Both the position numbers and the translations under genes were made by a program. A stretch of 64,000 nt of DNA from Clostridium sp. Marseille-P3244. GTDB taxonomy: Bacteria > Bacillota > Clostridia > Lachnospirales > Lachnospiraceae. Each line of letters starts with the position of its first letter. The stretch's first letter is position 1. The notes under the pieces were generated by a model that saw only the letters and a list, made by a program, of their open reading frames with translations, was not told where the DNA came from and made no database searches. The stretch lies in contig NZ_LT635549.1 in NCBI RefSeq assembly GCF_900120155.1, forward strand, positions 1,830,688 to 1,894,687, written 5' to 3'. Below, piece by piece: positions 26,998 through 36,728 of the stretch.

Positions 26998-27739
26998 CAG
27001 ACACGCGGCACATCCCTATGAGATCACCCGGATTCACTGCAGGATTTTTACAATTGAAGAACTTTGCTATTATCTGTGCAACAATTTGTATCTGATCGAC
27101 TATACGATTATGAACGAGCAGCTCTGTGACTGGCTGGATGAGGAACTGGGGATGGAGGTTCTGGCTTCTGAGCTTAAAGATGTGCTTCGGCTTCATGGTT
27201 CGGTGGAAAAGTTTGTTCTGACGATACTGAAATCTTCACGGATCTACAGAGAGCCCGAGATGATACGGATCCAGAATGTATTGGAGCATTTAAAGAATCA
27301 GAAGGATATAGAACGTCAGAAATTTAAAGGAGACAACCTGCTGGAGAGCGGTGAGGTGGAGGAAGCGATTCTCGTGTATCAGGCCATCCTGAATCAGGAA
27401 AAGGATGATACGGTAGATGAAAAGTTCTACGGGAAGATATATGCGGGACTCGGCGCGGCATATGGGCGCCTGTTTCTGTATCAGGAAGCTGCCCGCATGT
27501 ATGACAGAGCGTATCAGCTCTGCGGCGACAAGACACTGATCAAGCCTTATCTTTACGCTTCTTACAAATATATGTCGCTTGAGGAGTACCATATCCTTAT
27601 CACCAAAAATGATGAATTTATGGAGACAAATGCCCGGATGCGCCGTGAGATCGAGGAAATCAGGAAAGAGATGCCCGAGGATGTGCCATCCAAAACTCTG
27701 GAAAAATGGAAGCGGCAGCACCGTCGCAGCCATACATGA
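26972..27739 (+). CDS. TPR-like protein of the DUF5716/5717 operon
   Basis: A 255-residue soluble protein. The first 100 residues are helical with no known motif (IFTIEELCYYLCNNLYLIDY). From about 115 there are two to three tetratricopeptide-like repeats, for example GDNLLESGEVEEAILVYQAI and AAYGRLFLYQEAARMYDRAY. The C-terminal tail is charged and ends KWKRQHRRSHT. The start at 26972 is chosen because AGGAGG (26961-26966) is only two bases from the ATG at 26969 but five from 26972. The reading frame begins inside the Hsp70-like gene, which implies coupled translation and a shared complex. Confidence 0.82.
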   Translation: MGNLILCHDRHAAHPYEITRIHCRIFTIEELCYYLCNNLYLIDYTIMNEQLCDWLDEELGMEVLASELKDVLRLHGSVEKFVLTILKSSRIYREPEMIRIQNVLEHLKNQKDIERQKFKGDNLLESGEVEEAILVYQAILNQEKDDTVDEKFYGKIYAGLGAAYGRLFLYQEAARMYDRAYQLCGDKTLIKPYLYASYKYMSLEEYHILITKNDEFMETNARMRREIEEIRKEMPEDVPSKTLEKWKRQHRRSHT

Positions 27740-27787
27740 GGAAAGGACTGCCATGCCGCGGGAAAGGGTTTTTCCAGGGAGAATCAT

Positions 27788-27816
27788 TTGACAGGGCAGG
27801 TCCTGTATGATAGAAT
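27788..27816 (+). promoter_or_regulatory. Promoter of the amino-acid importer operon
   Basis: TTGACA (27788-27793), a 17-base spacer and TAGAAT (27811-27816). The spacer contains the short inverted repeat CAGG/CCTG. Confidence 0.75.
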
Positions 27817-27899
27817 ACAACGGTAACTTTACTGTGGTACAGTGACTCATTGGTAGAGAAAAGAAGCGATGTCGGAGTTTTCGGCGATGGAGGACAATT

Positions 27900-28715
27900 A
27901 TGAAGAAAAGAGTATTAAGTCTGTTACTTTGTGCGGGGCTGGCTGTTTCCATGCTGGCAGGATGCGGTTCAAAATCAGGAAGTGATTCCGCTGACTCAGG
28001 TGAAGAAACCAGCGATATGGACTATGTAAAGGAAAAAGGAACTCTGGTCGTAGGAATCACGAATTTTGAACCTATGGACTATCAGGACGAGAACGGCGAA
28101 TGGATCGGATTCGATGCGGATCTGGCCAGACAGTTCGGGGAGAGCCTGGGTGTTGATGTGGAGTTCGTGGAGATCGACTGGGACAACAAAATTCTGGAGC
28201 TGGAAGGGAAGACCATCGACTGTGTATGGAACGGGATGACTCTCACAGAAGATGTGACCAGCGCCATGAATTGTACAGACCCGTATCTGGAAAATGCTCA
28301 GGTTGTTGTAGTACCGTCGGATGTGGCGGATCAGTATCAGGATGAGGACAGCCTCTCTGACCTGAACTTCGCGGCAGAGGCCGGAAGTGCGGGAGAGGAT
28401 GAGCTTGAAGTCCGTGGCTTAAACTGTACACCTGTAACGGCACAGGCGGACGCTCTTATGGAAGTGGCGGCAGGGACTTCTGACGCCGCGGTGATCGACC
28501 TGCTCATGGCAGCCGCAATGATCGGGGAGGGAACAAGCTATTCTGATCTTACATATACAGTACATCTGAACAGCGAGGAATACGGTGTCGGATTCCGGAA
28601 GGACTCGGATCTGACCGCCGAGCTGAATGACTTCTTCGCAAAAGCATATGAGGATGGAAGCATCCAGAAGCTGGCGGAGGATTATGGAGTACAGGCCGCG
28701 CTGATTGAGCAGTGA
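27900..28715 (+). CDS. Amino-acid ABC importer, substrate-binding lipoprotein
   Basis: A 271-residue family-3 solute-binding protein. The signal peptide ends at LAGC (lipidated Cys22), followed by a Ser/Asp-rich linker. The fold signature GTLVVGITNFEPMDYQDENG leads to GFDADLARQFGESLGVDVEF, typical of polar amino-acid binders such as cystine, glutamine or arginine types. It is the first gene of a complete importer (binding protein, permease, ATPase). The exact amino acid is not assignable. Confidence 0.94.
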   Translation: MKKRVLSLLLCAGLAVSMLAGCGSKSGSDSADSGEETSDMDYVKEKGTLVVGITNFEPMDYQDENGEWIGFDADLARQFGESLGVDVEFVEIDWDNKILELEGKTIDCVWNGMTLTEDVTSAMNCTDPYLENAQVVVVPSDVADQYQDEDSLSDLNFAAEAGSAGEDELEVRGLNCTPVTAQADALMEVAAGTSDAAVIDLLMAAAMIGEGTSYSDLTYTVHLNSEEYGVGFRKDSDLTAELNDFFAKAYEDGSIQKLAEDYGVQAALIEQ

Positions 28716-28747
28716 GCCGGAAAATACACTGTTAACGGAGTTTTATC

Positions 28748-29428
28748 ATGGGATTTACAGAACAGTTTCCAATCGTTGTCCAAGCGCTGAATGTGGGATT
28801 TCTTCAGACTCTAAAGCTGTTTTTTGTAACGCTTCTGGGGGCTCTCCCTCTGGGGCTGATCATTTCTTTCGGGTCCATGTCCCGGTTCAGGCCGCTTAGT
28901 TATCTTACAAAGATCATTGTGTGGATCATCAGAGGGACTCCTCTGATGATCCAGCTTTTGATCATCTATTTTATGCCGGGACTGATGGGCAATAATATCT
29001 GGGGCGGCGGTGAGAGCGGACGCTTTCTGGCGGCTTCCGTTGCCTTTATCTTTAACTACGCCTGCTATTTTTCAGAAATCTACCGGGGAGGGATCCAGGG
29101 GGTTCCGAAAGGACAGGAAGAGGCGGGTCTTGTTCTCGGCATGACAAAAAAACAGATCTTCTTCAAAATCACCCTTCTGCAGATGATCAAAAGGATCGTA
29201 CCGCCTATGTCTAATGAGATCATCACATTGGTGAAGGATACTTCACTTTCACGTATCATTGCTCTTCAGGAGATTATCTGGGCAGGACAGTCTTTCCTGA
29301 AAGGAAATCAGGGGATCGCCGGTGTGATCTGGCCGTTGTTCTTTACCGCGGTCTACTATCTGATCTTTAATGGCATCCTGACCGTCCTTCTGGGACGTCT
29401 GGAGAAAAAACTGGAGTATTTCAGGTAG
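28748..29428 (+). CDS. Amino-acid ABC importer permease
   Basis: A 226-residue HisM-type permease with about five spans. N-terminal [20 protein letters not shown] and the [14 protein letters not shown] motif are conserved. The EAA loop [22 protein letters not shown] contacts the ATPase. It starts 32 bases after the binding-protein gene and is followed after 16 bases by the ATPase. Confidence 0.95.
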   Translation: MGFTEQFPIVVQALNVGFLQTLKLFFVTLLGALPLGLIISFGSMSRFRPLSYLTKIIVWIIRGTPLMIQLLIIYFMPGLMGNNIWGGGESGRFLAASVAFIFNYACYFSEIYRGGIQGVPKGQEEAGLVLGMTKKQIFFKITLLQMIKRIVPPMSNEIITLVKDTSLSRIIALQEIIWAGQSFLKGNQGIAGVIWPLFFTAVYYLIFNGILTVLLGRLEKKLEYFR

Positions 29429-29444
29429 GAGGAGGACAACGTAT

Positions 29445-30230
29445 ATGTCGATTTTGGAAATAGAACATCTGAAAAAAAGCTTCGGCCGGACGGAGGTTCT
29501 GGACGATATCAGTTTCTCTCTTGAGAAGGGACAGGTACTGTCTATTATCGGATCCTCGGGAAGCGGAAAGACGACACTGCTGCGCTGTCTGAATTTCCTT
29601 GAGCAGCCGGATGGCGGCATCATCCGAGTGAATGGGGAGGCTCTCTTCGACGCGGAGGACCCGTCCACGATGCAGGAAAGTGAGATCCGCAGAAAACGGC
29701 TTCATTTTGGCCTGGTATTTCAGTCTTTCAATCTGTTTCCCCAGTACACGGCTCTTGAAAATGTGATGCTGGCAAAAGAACTTCTGGAGAAGGAGAAGCC
29801 GGAGTATAAATCAAGAAAAAAGGAGATCCACGCGCAGATCGAGGACGAGGCAAAGACGCTGCTTGGTCAGATGGGGCTTACTGACCGCATGGATAACTAT
29901 CCTCATCAGCTTTCCGGCGGTCAGTGCCAGAGAGTGGCGATCGCCAGAGCGCTGGCACTCAGGCCGGACATCCTCTGTTTTGATGAACCTACTTCCGCGC
30001 TTGATCCGGAGCTGACCGGAGAGGTGCTTAAGGTGATCAAAGGACTGGCGGATCAGGAGACAACGATGATCATTGTTACCCACGAGATGGCTTTTGCCAG
30101 GGATGTCTCCAGTCATGTGATCTTTATGGACGAAGGCCGCATCCTGGAGCAGGGCACGCCGGAAGATGTGTTTGAAAATCCAAGAGAAGAACGGACGAAA
30201 CAGTTTTTGTCACGTTTCACAAACGGATAA
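29445..30230 (+). CDS. Amino-acid ABC importer ATP-binding protein
   Basis: A 261-residue ATPase of the polar amino-acid uptake family. Walker [11 protein letters not shown]-loop [12 protein letters not shown], signature [15 protein letters not shown], Walker [15 protein letters not shown] and H-loop VTHEM. The extra helical insert around [16 protein letters not shown] is common in Clostridia. Last gene of the importer, ended by the hairpin at 30236-30266. Confidence 0.96.
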   Translation: MSILEIEHLKKSFGRTEVLDDISFSLEKGQVLSIIGSSGSGKTTLLRCLNFLEQPDGGIIRVNGEALFDAEDPSTMQESEIRRKRLHFGLVFQSFNLFPQYTALENVMLAKELLEKEKPEYKSRKKEIHAQIEDEAKTLLGQMGLTDRMDNYPHQLSGGQCQRVAIARALALRPDILCFDEPTSALDPELTGEVLKVIKGLADQETTMIIVTHEMAFARDVSSHVIFMDEGRILEQGTPEDVFENPREERTKQFLSRFTNG

Positions 30231-30235
30231 GTGAG

Positions 30236-30266
30236 CAGGGTGAAATGTTGATTTTCACCCTGTCTT
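30236..30266 (+). terminator. Terminator after the amino-acid importer
   Basis: CAGGGTGAAA (30236-30245) pairs with TTTTCACCCTG (30252-30262), followed by TCTTATATT. The right arm lies inside the spacer of the purC promoter at 30248-30276. Confidence 0.7.
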
Positions 30267-30276
30267 ATATTATAAT
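30248..30276 (+). promoter_or_regulatory. Promoter of the pur operon
   Basis: TTGATT (30248-30253), a 17-base spacer and TATAAT (30271-30276), overlapping the upstream terminator. The leader of about 80 bases shows no purine riboswitch signature. Confidence 0.65.
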
Positions 30277-30363
30277 CGAATCTGTGGGACTGCGGCCGGG
30301 GCCGGATCGCGGTCTGTAAACAATTTAATCATATGAAAAAATGAAAAGGACGGGTGTGGATGT

Positions 30364-31071
30364 ATGAAAAAATTAGAGCAGCTCTATGAAGGCAAGGCTA
30401 AGAAGGTATTCGCGACAGAAGATCCGGATGTCGTGATCGTCGATTATAAGGATGACGCGACTGCGTTTAACGGCGAGAAAAAGGGTACCATCGTGGGCAA
30501 AGGCGTGATCAACAACCGTATGACCAACTATATTTTCCGGATCCTGGAGAAAGAAGGCGTTCCGACTCATTATATAGAGGAACTCAGTGACAGAGAGACA
30601 GCTGTCAAAAAGGTGGAGATCGTTCCTCTGGAAGTCATCGTGAGAAATGTAGCGGCAGGCAGCTTTTCCAAAAGACTGGGGATCGAGGAAGGAAGAAAAC
30701 TTCTTGCGCCGACGCTGGAATTCAGCTATAAAGATGATGATCTGGGAGATCCGATGATCAATGATTATTTTGCCATCGCTATTGGCGCCGCGACCCGTGA
30801 GGAGATTGATAAGATCACGGAGTATACGTTCAAGGTAAATGATGTGCTCAAGAAGTTTTTTGACGAGGCAGGTATCGATCTCATCGATTTCAAGATCGAG
30901 TTCGGAAGATATCACGGGGATATCATCCTGGCGGACGAGATTTCCCCGGATACATGCCGTCTGTGGGACAAAGAGACTCATGAAAAGCTGGACAAGGACC
31001 GTTTCCGCAGAGACATGGGGAATGTAGAAGACGCTTATCAGGAAGTCTTTAAACGGATCGGAATCAAATAA
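30364..31071 (+). CDS. purC: SAICAR synthase
   Basis: Joins CAIR and aspartate with ATP in purine synthesis. A 235-residue protein of normal length. It starts [20 protein letters not shown] and has the signature [21 protein letters not shown], then LIDFKIEFG and [15 protein letters not shown], all diagnostic. First gene of purC-purF-purB. Confidence 0.98.
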   Translation: MKKLEQLYEGKAKKVFATEDPDVVIVDYKDDATAFNGEKKGTIVGKGVINNRMTNYIFRILEKEGVPTHYIEELSDRETAVKKVEIVPLEVIVRNVAAGSFSKRLGIEEGRKLLAPTLEFSYKDDDLGDPMINDYFAIAIGAATREEIDKITEYTFKVNDVLKKFFDEAGIDLIDFKIEFGRYHGDIILADEISPDTCRLWDKETHEKLDKDRFRRDMGNVEDAYQEVFKRIGIK

Positions 31072-31105
31072 TCGTCTGGTCAGACCGGCAAGGAGCGGAA
31101 TTTGA

Positions 31106-32542
31106 ATGACAGATTTTGAGAAAAGCTCCACAGGACTCGGCGAAGAGTGCGGAGTCTTTGGGGCTTATAACCTGGATGGGGGCGATGTGGCCGCCTCCAT
31201 CTATTATGGACTGTTCGCGCTGCAGCACAGAGGGCAGGAAAGCTGCGGGATCGCGGTGACAGATACTTCCGGGCGGCGCAGAGTCCTGTCAAAAAAAGGA
31301 CTTGGACATGTAAATGATGTGTTTGACGAAGAAGAACTTTACAGACTGAAAGGGAATCTGGGCGTCGGACATGTCCGTTACTCTACGGCAGGGGGAACAA
31401 GGGCTGAGAATGCCCAGCCCCTTGTTATTAATTATGTGAAAGGGACACTGGCTATCGCGCACAATGGGAATCTGGTCAATGCGGTGGAGCTTCGGCGGGA
31501 GCTGGAATATACCGGGGCGATCTTCCAGACAACGATAGATTCGGAGGTGATCGCTTACCACATTGCCAGAGAGCGGCTGAATACCGGAAACGCGGAGGAT
31601 GCCGTGAAAAACGCGATGAAGAAGATCAGGGGTGCCTATGCCCTTGTGGTCAACAGTCCCCGCAAGATGATCGGGGTGAGGGATCCTTTCGGGCTGAAGC
31701 CGCTGTGTATCGGCAGACGGGACAATACGTATTTTCTTGCGTCTGAGAGCTGTGCCATTGCGGCAGTGGATGGAGAATTTGTAAGAGATGTAAGGCCGGG
31801 AGAGATCGTCACAATCACCGGGGAAGGTATCGCTTCAGATATGAGCATGGCGATTCCGGAAGAACAGCAGGCCAGGTGTATTTTTGAGTATATTTATTTC
31901 GCACGGACAGACAGCACGATTGACGGAGTGAATGTTTATCATTCCCGTATCATTGCGGGAAGAGCGCTGGCAGAGTCCTATCCGGTCGAGGCGGATCTGG
32001 TGGTTGGAGTGCCGGATTCCGGGCTGGTGGCTGCAAAGGGGTATTCTGAACAGTCAGGAATCCCCTATGGGATGGCTTTTCATAAGAACAGCTATGTAGG
32101 ACGAACATTCATCAAACCAAAACAAAGTGACCGGGAATCCAGTGTAAAGATCAAGCTCAATGTGATCCCGGAGGTGGTAAAGGGGAAACGGCTCGTTATG
32201 GTAGACGACTCCATAGTACGGGGAACCACCTGCGCCAATATTATCAAGATGCTCAAAAGCGCCGGGGCGAAAGAGGTTCATGTGCGGATCAGCGCGCCGC
32301 CGTTTCTATATCCCTGTTATTTCGGGACAGATGTACCTTCAGATGAACAGCTCATTGCGCATTCCCATACGGCAGATGAGATCAGGGAGATGATCGGAGC
32401 GGATTCTCTGGGATATATGGAGGTGTCCAGGCTGCGGGATATGGTGGGCGACCTGAAGTTCTGTGACGCATGCTTTACAGGAAATTATCCGATGGAAGTC
32501 CCGAACCGAGATATCAGTCATGCTTTTGAGGAAGAATATTGA
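31106..32542 (+). CDS. purF: Amidophosphoribosyltransferase (iron-sulfur type)
   Basis: The first committed step of purine synthesis, making phosphoribosylamine from PRPP and glutamine. The 478-residue protein has a 14-residue propeptide before the nucleophile Cys15 (EECGVFGAY), as in the Bacillus enzyme. The PRPP loop is VMVDDSIVRGTTCANI. Cysteines positioned for a 4Fe-4S cluster are present in ARCIFEYIYF, LYPCYFG and KFCDACFTG, so this is the oxygen-sensitive cluster type. RBS AAGGAG 10 bases before the ATG. Confidence 0.98.
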   Translation: MTDFEKSSTGLGEECGVFGAYNLDGGDVAASIYYGLFALQHRGQESCGIAVTDTSGRRRVLSKKGLGHVNDVFDEEELYRLKGNLGVGHVRYSTAGGTRAENAQPLVINYVKGTLAIAHNGNLVNAVELRRELEYTGAIFQTTIDSEVIAYHIARERLNTGNAEDAVKNAMKKIRGAYALVVNSPRKMIGVRDPFGLKPLCIGRRDNTYFLASESCAIAAVDGEFVRDVRPGEIVTITGEGIASDMSMAIPEEQQARCIFEYIYFARTDSTIDGVNVYHSRIIAGRALAESYPVEADLVVGVPDSGLVAAKGYSEQSGIPYGMAFHKNSYVGRTFIKPKQSDRESSVKIKLNVIPEVVKGKRLVMVDDSIVRGTTCANIIKMLKSAGAKEVHVRISAPPFLYPCYFGTDVPSDEQLIAHSHTADEIREMIGADSLGYMEVSRLRDMVGDLKFCDACFTGNYPMEVPNRDISHAFEEEY

Positions 32543-32603
32543 CAGCGCGGTGTACAGTGCATACACAGCGTGAAAGAGAAAAAGAAAAAGGAGAGCATAA
32601 ATC

Positions 32604-34037
32604 ATGCCAAAAGACCGTTATGTAAGTCCTCTCTCTCAGCGTTATGCCAGCAGGGAGATGCAGTATATTTTTTCACCGGACAAGAAGTTCCGTACATGGA
32701 GGAGGCTCTGGATCGCGCTCGCGGAAACCGAGAAGGAACTGGGACTTGCGATCACAGAAGAGCAGATTGAAGAGCTGAGGAGCCATGCGGATGATATCAA
32801 TTATGAAGTGGCGGAGGAGAGGGAAAAAGCCGTGCGCCACGACGTTATGTCCCATGTTTATGCCTATGGCGTGCAGTGCCCCAAGGCAAAAGGGATTATT
32901 CATCTGGGGGCCACCTCCTGCTATGTGGGAGATAATACAGATATTATCCTGATGTCCGAGGCACTGAAGCTGGTGCGGAAGAAACTGATCAATGTAATAG
33001 CGGAACTGGCAAAATTCGCGGACAGCCAGAAGAGCCAGCCGACACTGGCGTTTACGCATTTCCAGCCGGCTCAGCCGACGACTGTGGGAAAAAGAGCCAC
33101 TCTGTGGATGCAGGAATTCGTTATGGATCTGGAGGACCTGGATTATGTCCTGGGCAGTCTGAAACTGCTGGGATCAAAAGGAACGACCGGGACACAGGCA
33201 AGCTTTCTGGAATTATTTGACGGGGATCAGGAGACCATAGATAAGATCGATCCTATGATCGCGGAGAAGATGGGATTTAAAGCCTGCTATCCGGTATCCG
33301 GGCAGACGTATTCCAGAAAAGTGGACACCAGGGTACTCAATGTCCTGGCAGGGATTGCGGCCAGCGCGCATAAATTTTCAAATGATATCCGGCTGCTTCA
33401 GCATCTGAAAGAAGTAGAAGAGCCGTTCGAGAAAACACAGATTGGTTCGTCGGCCATGGCATATAAAAGAAATCCGATGCGCAGCGAACGGATCGCCTCG
33501 CTCTCCCGGTATGTGATCGTGGATGCTCTGAACCCGGCCATTACTTCTGCTACGCAATGGTTTGAGAGAACGCTGGATGACTCGGCAAACAAGCGTCTGA
33601 GCGTTCCGGAAGGATTCCTTGCCATTGACGGGATCCTGGACCTGTGCCTGAATGTAGTGGACGGCCTGGTTGTATACCCGAAAGTGATCGAGAAACATCT
33701 GATGGCAGAGCTGCCGTTCATGGCCACAGAGAATATCATGATGGACGCGGTGAAAGCCGGAGGGGACAGACAGGAACTGCATGAGCGGATCCGTAAGCTT
33801 TCTATGGAAGCCGGAAGAAATGTGAAGGAAAAAGGGATGGATAATAATCTTCTTGACCTGATCGCGGAGGATCCGGCGTTTAACTTGACCGCCGAGGAAC
33901 TGAAGAAAACGATGGACCCGGAAAAATATGTAGGGCGGGCGAGGGAACAGGTGGAGGCATATCTGAAAAATGTCATCCGTCCGCTGCTGGAAGAAAATAA
34001 GGATATCCTTGGGATCCGGGCGGAGATCAATGTATAG
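32604..34037 (+). CDS. purB: Adenylosuccinate lyase
   Basis: Cleaves SAICAR and adenylosuccinate, releasing fumarate. A 477-residue member of the fumarase/aspartase superfamily. The signature GSSAMAYKRNPMRSERI holds the catalytic serine loop. Catalytic histidines lie in VRHDVMSHVYAY and FTHFQPAQPTT. Last gene of the purC-purF-purB run, 61 bases after purF. Confidence 0.97.
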   Translation: MPKDRYVSPLSQRYASREMQYIFSPDKKFRTWRRLWIALAETEKELGLAITEEQIEELRSHADDINYEVAEEREKAVRHDVMSHVYAYGVQCPKAKGIIHLGATSCYVGDNTDIILMSEALKLVRKKLINVIAELAKFADSQKSQPTLAFTHFQPAQPTTVGKRATLWMQEFVMDLEDLDYVLGSLKLLGSKGTTGTQASFLELFDGDQETIDKIDPMIAEKMGFKACYPVSGQTYSRKVDTRVLNVLAGIAASAHKFSNDIRLLQHLKEVEEPFEKTQIGSSAMAYKRNPMRSERIASLSRYVIVDALNPAITSATQWFERTLDDSANKRLSVPEGFLAIDGILDLCLNVVDGLVVYPKVIEKHLMAELPFMATENIMMDAVKAGGDRQELHERIRKLSMEAGRNVKEKGMDNNLLDLIAEDPAFNLTAEELKKTMDPEKYVGRAREQVEAYLKNVIRPLLEENKDILGIRAEINV

Positions 34038-34090
34038 CGGAAACCGCCTTGGGACAACAGGAAATAAAGGCAAAGGAATGTTGCAAATTA

Positions 34091-34119
34091 TTGCAGCATT
34101 TCTTTTTCTCTGATACTTT
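34091..34119 (+). promoter_or_regulatory. Possible promoter of the leucine-rich-repeat protein gene
   Basis: TTGCAG (34091-34096), a 17-base spacer and TACTTT (34114-34119). The match is weak; nothing better is seen between purB and 34187. Confidence 0.35.
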
Positions 34120-34186
34120 ATCCTAAAGAAGTATATGGAAATATTTTTCATTGCTGTTGTGGTGCAGAAAGGAAAGGTGAGAGAAA

Positions 34187-35197
34187 ATGGAAGGGTGCGG
34201 ACTGCTGTATGAAGAATGGAGAGTTGGCAGGTGCTGGAGCAGACTGGGCAGGATGGCGGTAGTCCTTTTCCTGCTCTGTGTTGTTGTTCTGGAAATCTGC
34301 GGATCAGAAAGCCCGGTGTATCCGGGAACGGCGGAAAAGAATGTTTCAGGGACAGGAGGAATCTGGACACAGGAAAACAGATCAACGATTCTCTTTGGAC
34401 TGGCTGAAAAGGAGAAATGGGAGAAGCCGGCAACAGTATCAGTCACGGCGCTGTCGGTCCCGGCAGGGGAAGGAGTGTCTGTCCCGGACTCAGAGATGAA
34501 AGTGGCGGATATGTCTGCCGATCTGATTTCAGGAGGAGAGGCCCCGGCTGATTTCACGGAACCGGGTTATCCGGATGCCACAGTACCGGAAGAGGAAGTC
34601 CCCATAATACCCGGGGATACAGTTGTTACCGTTCCGGAAGAAGAGGTTCCGGCCGCTCCGGAAGAAGATCTTCCGGAAGAAGAGCTCCCGGATACAACGT
34701 TTCCTGTGACAGTAAAAGGATTTCTTGTGGATGAGTCCGGTTTTATCTGCGGGATCGCGGATCCGGCGGAAGCTGTATGGGACGGATATATGGAGCTTCC
34801 GGCAGAGGGGTGTACCGGCATTGCGGCCGGCGCGTTTGTCGAAGCTCCGGCCGGAACGATGGAGATGTATATTCCTTCCAATATTACATATATTGAAGAA
34901 GGCGCTTTCATCGGACTCCCTGATATGGAATGGTTTGAGATGGAGCCATCCGGAAACTATTATACGAAGAATGGAGTACTGTTCTCCGATGGCGGGACAT
35001 GCATACTCGGATTTCCTGCGGGAAGAGTGGGAAATTATAAAGTGCCTTCTCAAGTTACACGGTTTGCTGTGGATGCCTTTACAGATGCGCGCATTTCTGT
35101 GGTTGACGCGGCGGAATGTGCTTTGACAGATACAGGGAATTTTCCTGCATCCATTCAGCTTGTGTCAGAGATGGAAGTAACACCGCTTAGAGTATAA
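34187..35197 (+). CDS. Membrane-anchored BspA-type leucine-rich-repeat protein
   Basis: A 336-residue protein with one hydrophobic segment at about 21-40 (MAVVLFLLCVVVLEICG), preceded by Arg residues, so the rest is outside the cell. A Pro/Glu-rich spacer with repeated VPEEEVP units (about 125-175) leads to a domain with YIPSNITYIEEGAFIGLPDM and YYTKNGVLFSDGGTCILGFPAG. These are the LRR_5/BspA-type repeats, but only about three to four are present. No sortase signal is seen. Surface binding is the likely role. An insertion sequence begins seven bases after the stop, so a longer ancestral gene cannot be excluded. Confidence 0.72.
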   Translation: MEGCGLLYEEWRVGRCWSRLGRMAVVLFLLCVVVLEICGSESPVYPGTAEKNVSGTGGIWTQENRSTILFGLAEKEKWEKPATVSVTALSVPAGEGVSVPDSEMKVADMSADLISGGEAPADFTEPGYPDATVPEEEVPIIPGDTVVTVPEEEVPAAPEEDLPEEELPDTTFPVTVKGFLVDESGFICGIADPAEAVWDGYMELPAEGCTGIAAGAFVEAPAGTMEMYIPSNITYIEEGAFIGLPDMEWFEMEPSGNYYTKNGVLFSDGGTCILGFPAGRVGNYKVPSQVTRFAVDAFTDARISVVDAAECALTDTGNFPASIQLVSEMEVTPLRV

Positions 35198-35217
35198 TTA
35201 TCATTGGCAAAAATAAA

Positions 35218-35241
35218 GGGAAGAGATCGAAACCTCTTCCC
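35218..35241 (+). terminator. Hairpin at the left end of the insertion sequence
   Basis: GGGAAGAG (35218-35225) and CTCTTCCC (35234-35241) are perfect complements with an 8-base loop. No T run follows, so it may limit read-through into the transposase or block translation rather than act as a true terminator. Confidence 0.5.
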
Positions 35242-35297
35242 AATCATACAGATTTATCTTATTGTTTAATTGACGAAAAAAAACATAAGGAGTCTGT

Positions 35298-36728
35298 ATG
35301 ATGAGTTTAATGATAAAGGAAAACGGCGTAACATTCAAGGAGTTGGAGAAAAATATTTATGCATGGATCTGCCAGATCGGAAGAGAGTTCACAAAAGAGT
35401 TCCTGGAGCGGTATGACAGGATGCTGATGGAGGGCAGGGACAAGAAGAAATACAGAAATAAAGGTGCCAGACAGACAACCGTAAAAACCGTGTATGGGGA
35501 AGTAACCTATCAGAGGACTGTTTATGAAGTGACCGAAGAAGACGGGACCAGACGTTTTGTATATCTGCTGGACGAGACACTGGAGTTGGATCAAGTAGGC
35601 TTGATCTCAACGAACATGGCGGAACTGCTGGTAAAAGGGATCACAGAACTGTCTTACAGGGAGTGCGCCTTACAGGTCAGTGAAATGACAGGACAGACCA
35701 TCAGTGCGATGGGGGTATGGAACGTCATCCAGGCGTTAGGGAAAAAGGTCTGCGAGGACGAAGCTGAGTTGACAGAAGCATATAAGAAAGGCCATGTGAA
35801 AGGGAAACGAGAGGTTCCTGTTCTGTTTGAAGAAGCAGACGGAGTTTATATCAAACTGCAGGGAAAGGACAGAAAAGAGGAAAAACAGGATAAATCAGAG
35901 ATCAAGATCGGGATTGCTTATGCCGGGTGGCGGAAAACCGGTCCGGATCGTTATGCGCTGGAAAATAAAGTGGTAGTTGCCGGATTTGCCAAAGCAAAAG
36001 AGTTCCAGGAATACCGGGAGGCGGCAATCGCACAGGAGTTTAACCTGGATGAGGTAGACCAGAGGATCTTAAATGCGGACGGAGCGTCCTGGATCAAGAA
36101 AGTGAAAGATAAAAGCACCTGTTTTCAGTTAGACCCGTTTCACCGGAACAAAGCTGTGAAAGAAAAAATTCATGAACCGGCTGCGAGGGATGCTGTTTTA
36201 GAACTGATAAAAGAAGAAGAGATCGAAGAAGTATTCCGGTATCTGGAGAACTATCGGAATAGCCTGAGTGATGAAGCTGAGATTGAAGATGTAGAAGACC
36301 TGATCCGTTATTATGAGAACAACCGTGAAGGGCTTGTGCCTTACCAATCCCAGGATCTGGAGCTGCCAGATCCGCCGGAGGGGCTGGAATACCGGAACAT
36401 GGGGACAATGGAAAATCATGTGTGGAGTGTGATCGCGAAACGGATGAAACACGGGCACAGAAGTTGGAGCCGGCAAGGCGGGAACCATCTGGCGAAGATC
36501 CTGGCCAAAAAATGCAGCGGAAAGCTGCATGAAGTGACAGAAGGTCTGAGAAAACCGGTATTTGAAGAAGAAAAAGTAGAAGAGTTATACGGCGAGATCC
36601 TGATGTCAGCGAAGGCACCAAAGAAAGACGGAAAGGGCTATCAATATCCAGCAGTAGGACATGTAGTTGGATTGGATGGAAAGATACAGGGAGAGAGAAA
36701 GCGACTGCTGTACATGGCTGGATATTAG
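35298..36728 (+). CDS. ISLre2-family (UPF0236) transposase
   Basis: A 476-residue transposase. The N-terminal part YEVTYQRT-like (VKTVYGEVTYQRTVYEVTEE) and the central FEEADGVYIKLQGKDRKEEK are typical of the family. The acidic residues expected of a DDE-type site occur around LFEEADGVY, ILNADGASWIKK and LDPFHRNKAV. RBS AAGGAG at 35287-35292; ATG at 35298 or 35301. The frame is unbroken, so the element may be active. Confidence 0.92.
   Translation: MMSLMIKENGVTFKELEKNIYAWICQIGREFTKEFLERYDRMLMEGRDKKKYRNKGARQTTVKTVYGEVTYQRTVYEVTEEDGTRRFVYLLDETLELDQVGLISTNMAELLVKGITELSYRECALQVSEMTGQTISAMGVWNVIQALGKKVCEDEAELTEAYKKGHVKGKREVPVLFEEADGVYIKLQGKDRKEEKQDKSEIKIGIAYAGWRKTGPDRYALENKVVVAGFAKAKEFQEYREAAIAQEFNLDEVDQRILNADGASWIKKVKDKSTCFQLDPFHRNKAVKEKIHEPAARDAVLELIKEEEIEEVFRYLENYRNSLSDEAEIEDVEDLIRYYENNREGLVPYQSQDLELPDPPEGLEYRNMGTMENHVWSVIAKRMKHGHRSWSRQGGNHLAKILAKKCSGKLHEVTEGLRKPVFEEEKVEELYGEILMSAKAPKKDGKGYQYPAVGHVVGLDGKIQGERKRLLYMAGY

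Noticed and set aside
30277-30363. Purine riboswitch or PurR boxes before purC
   Set aside because: No conserved aptamer core and no recognisable PurBox pair were seen in the short leader.
35195-35212. Target-site duplication flanking the insertion sequence
   Set aside because: The bases outside TTGGCAA and TTGCCAA share only short AT-rich similarity, so no duplication can be claimed.
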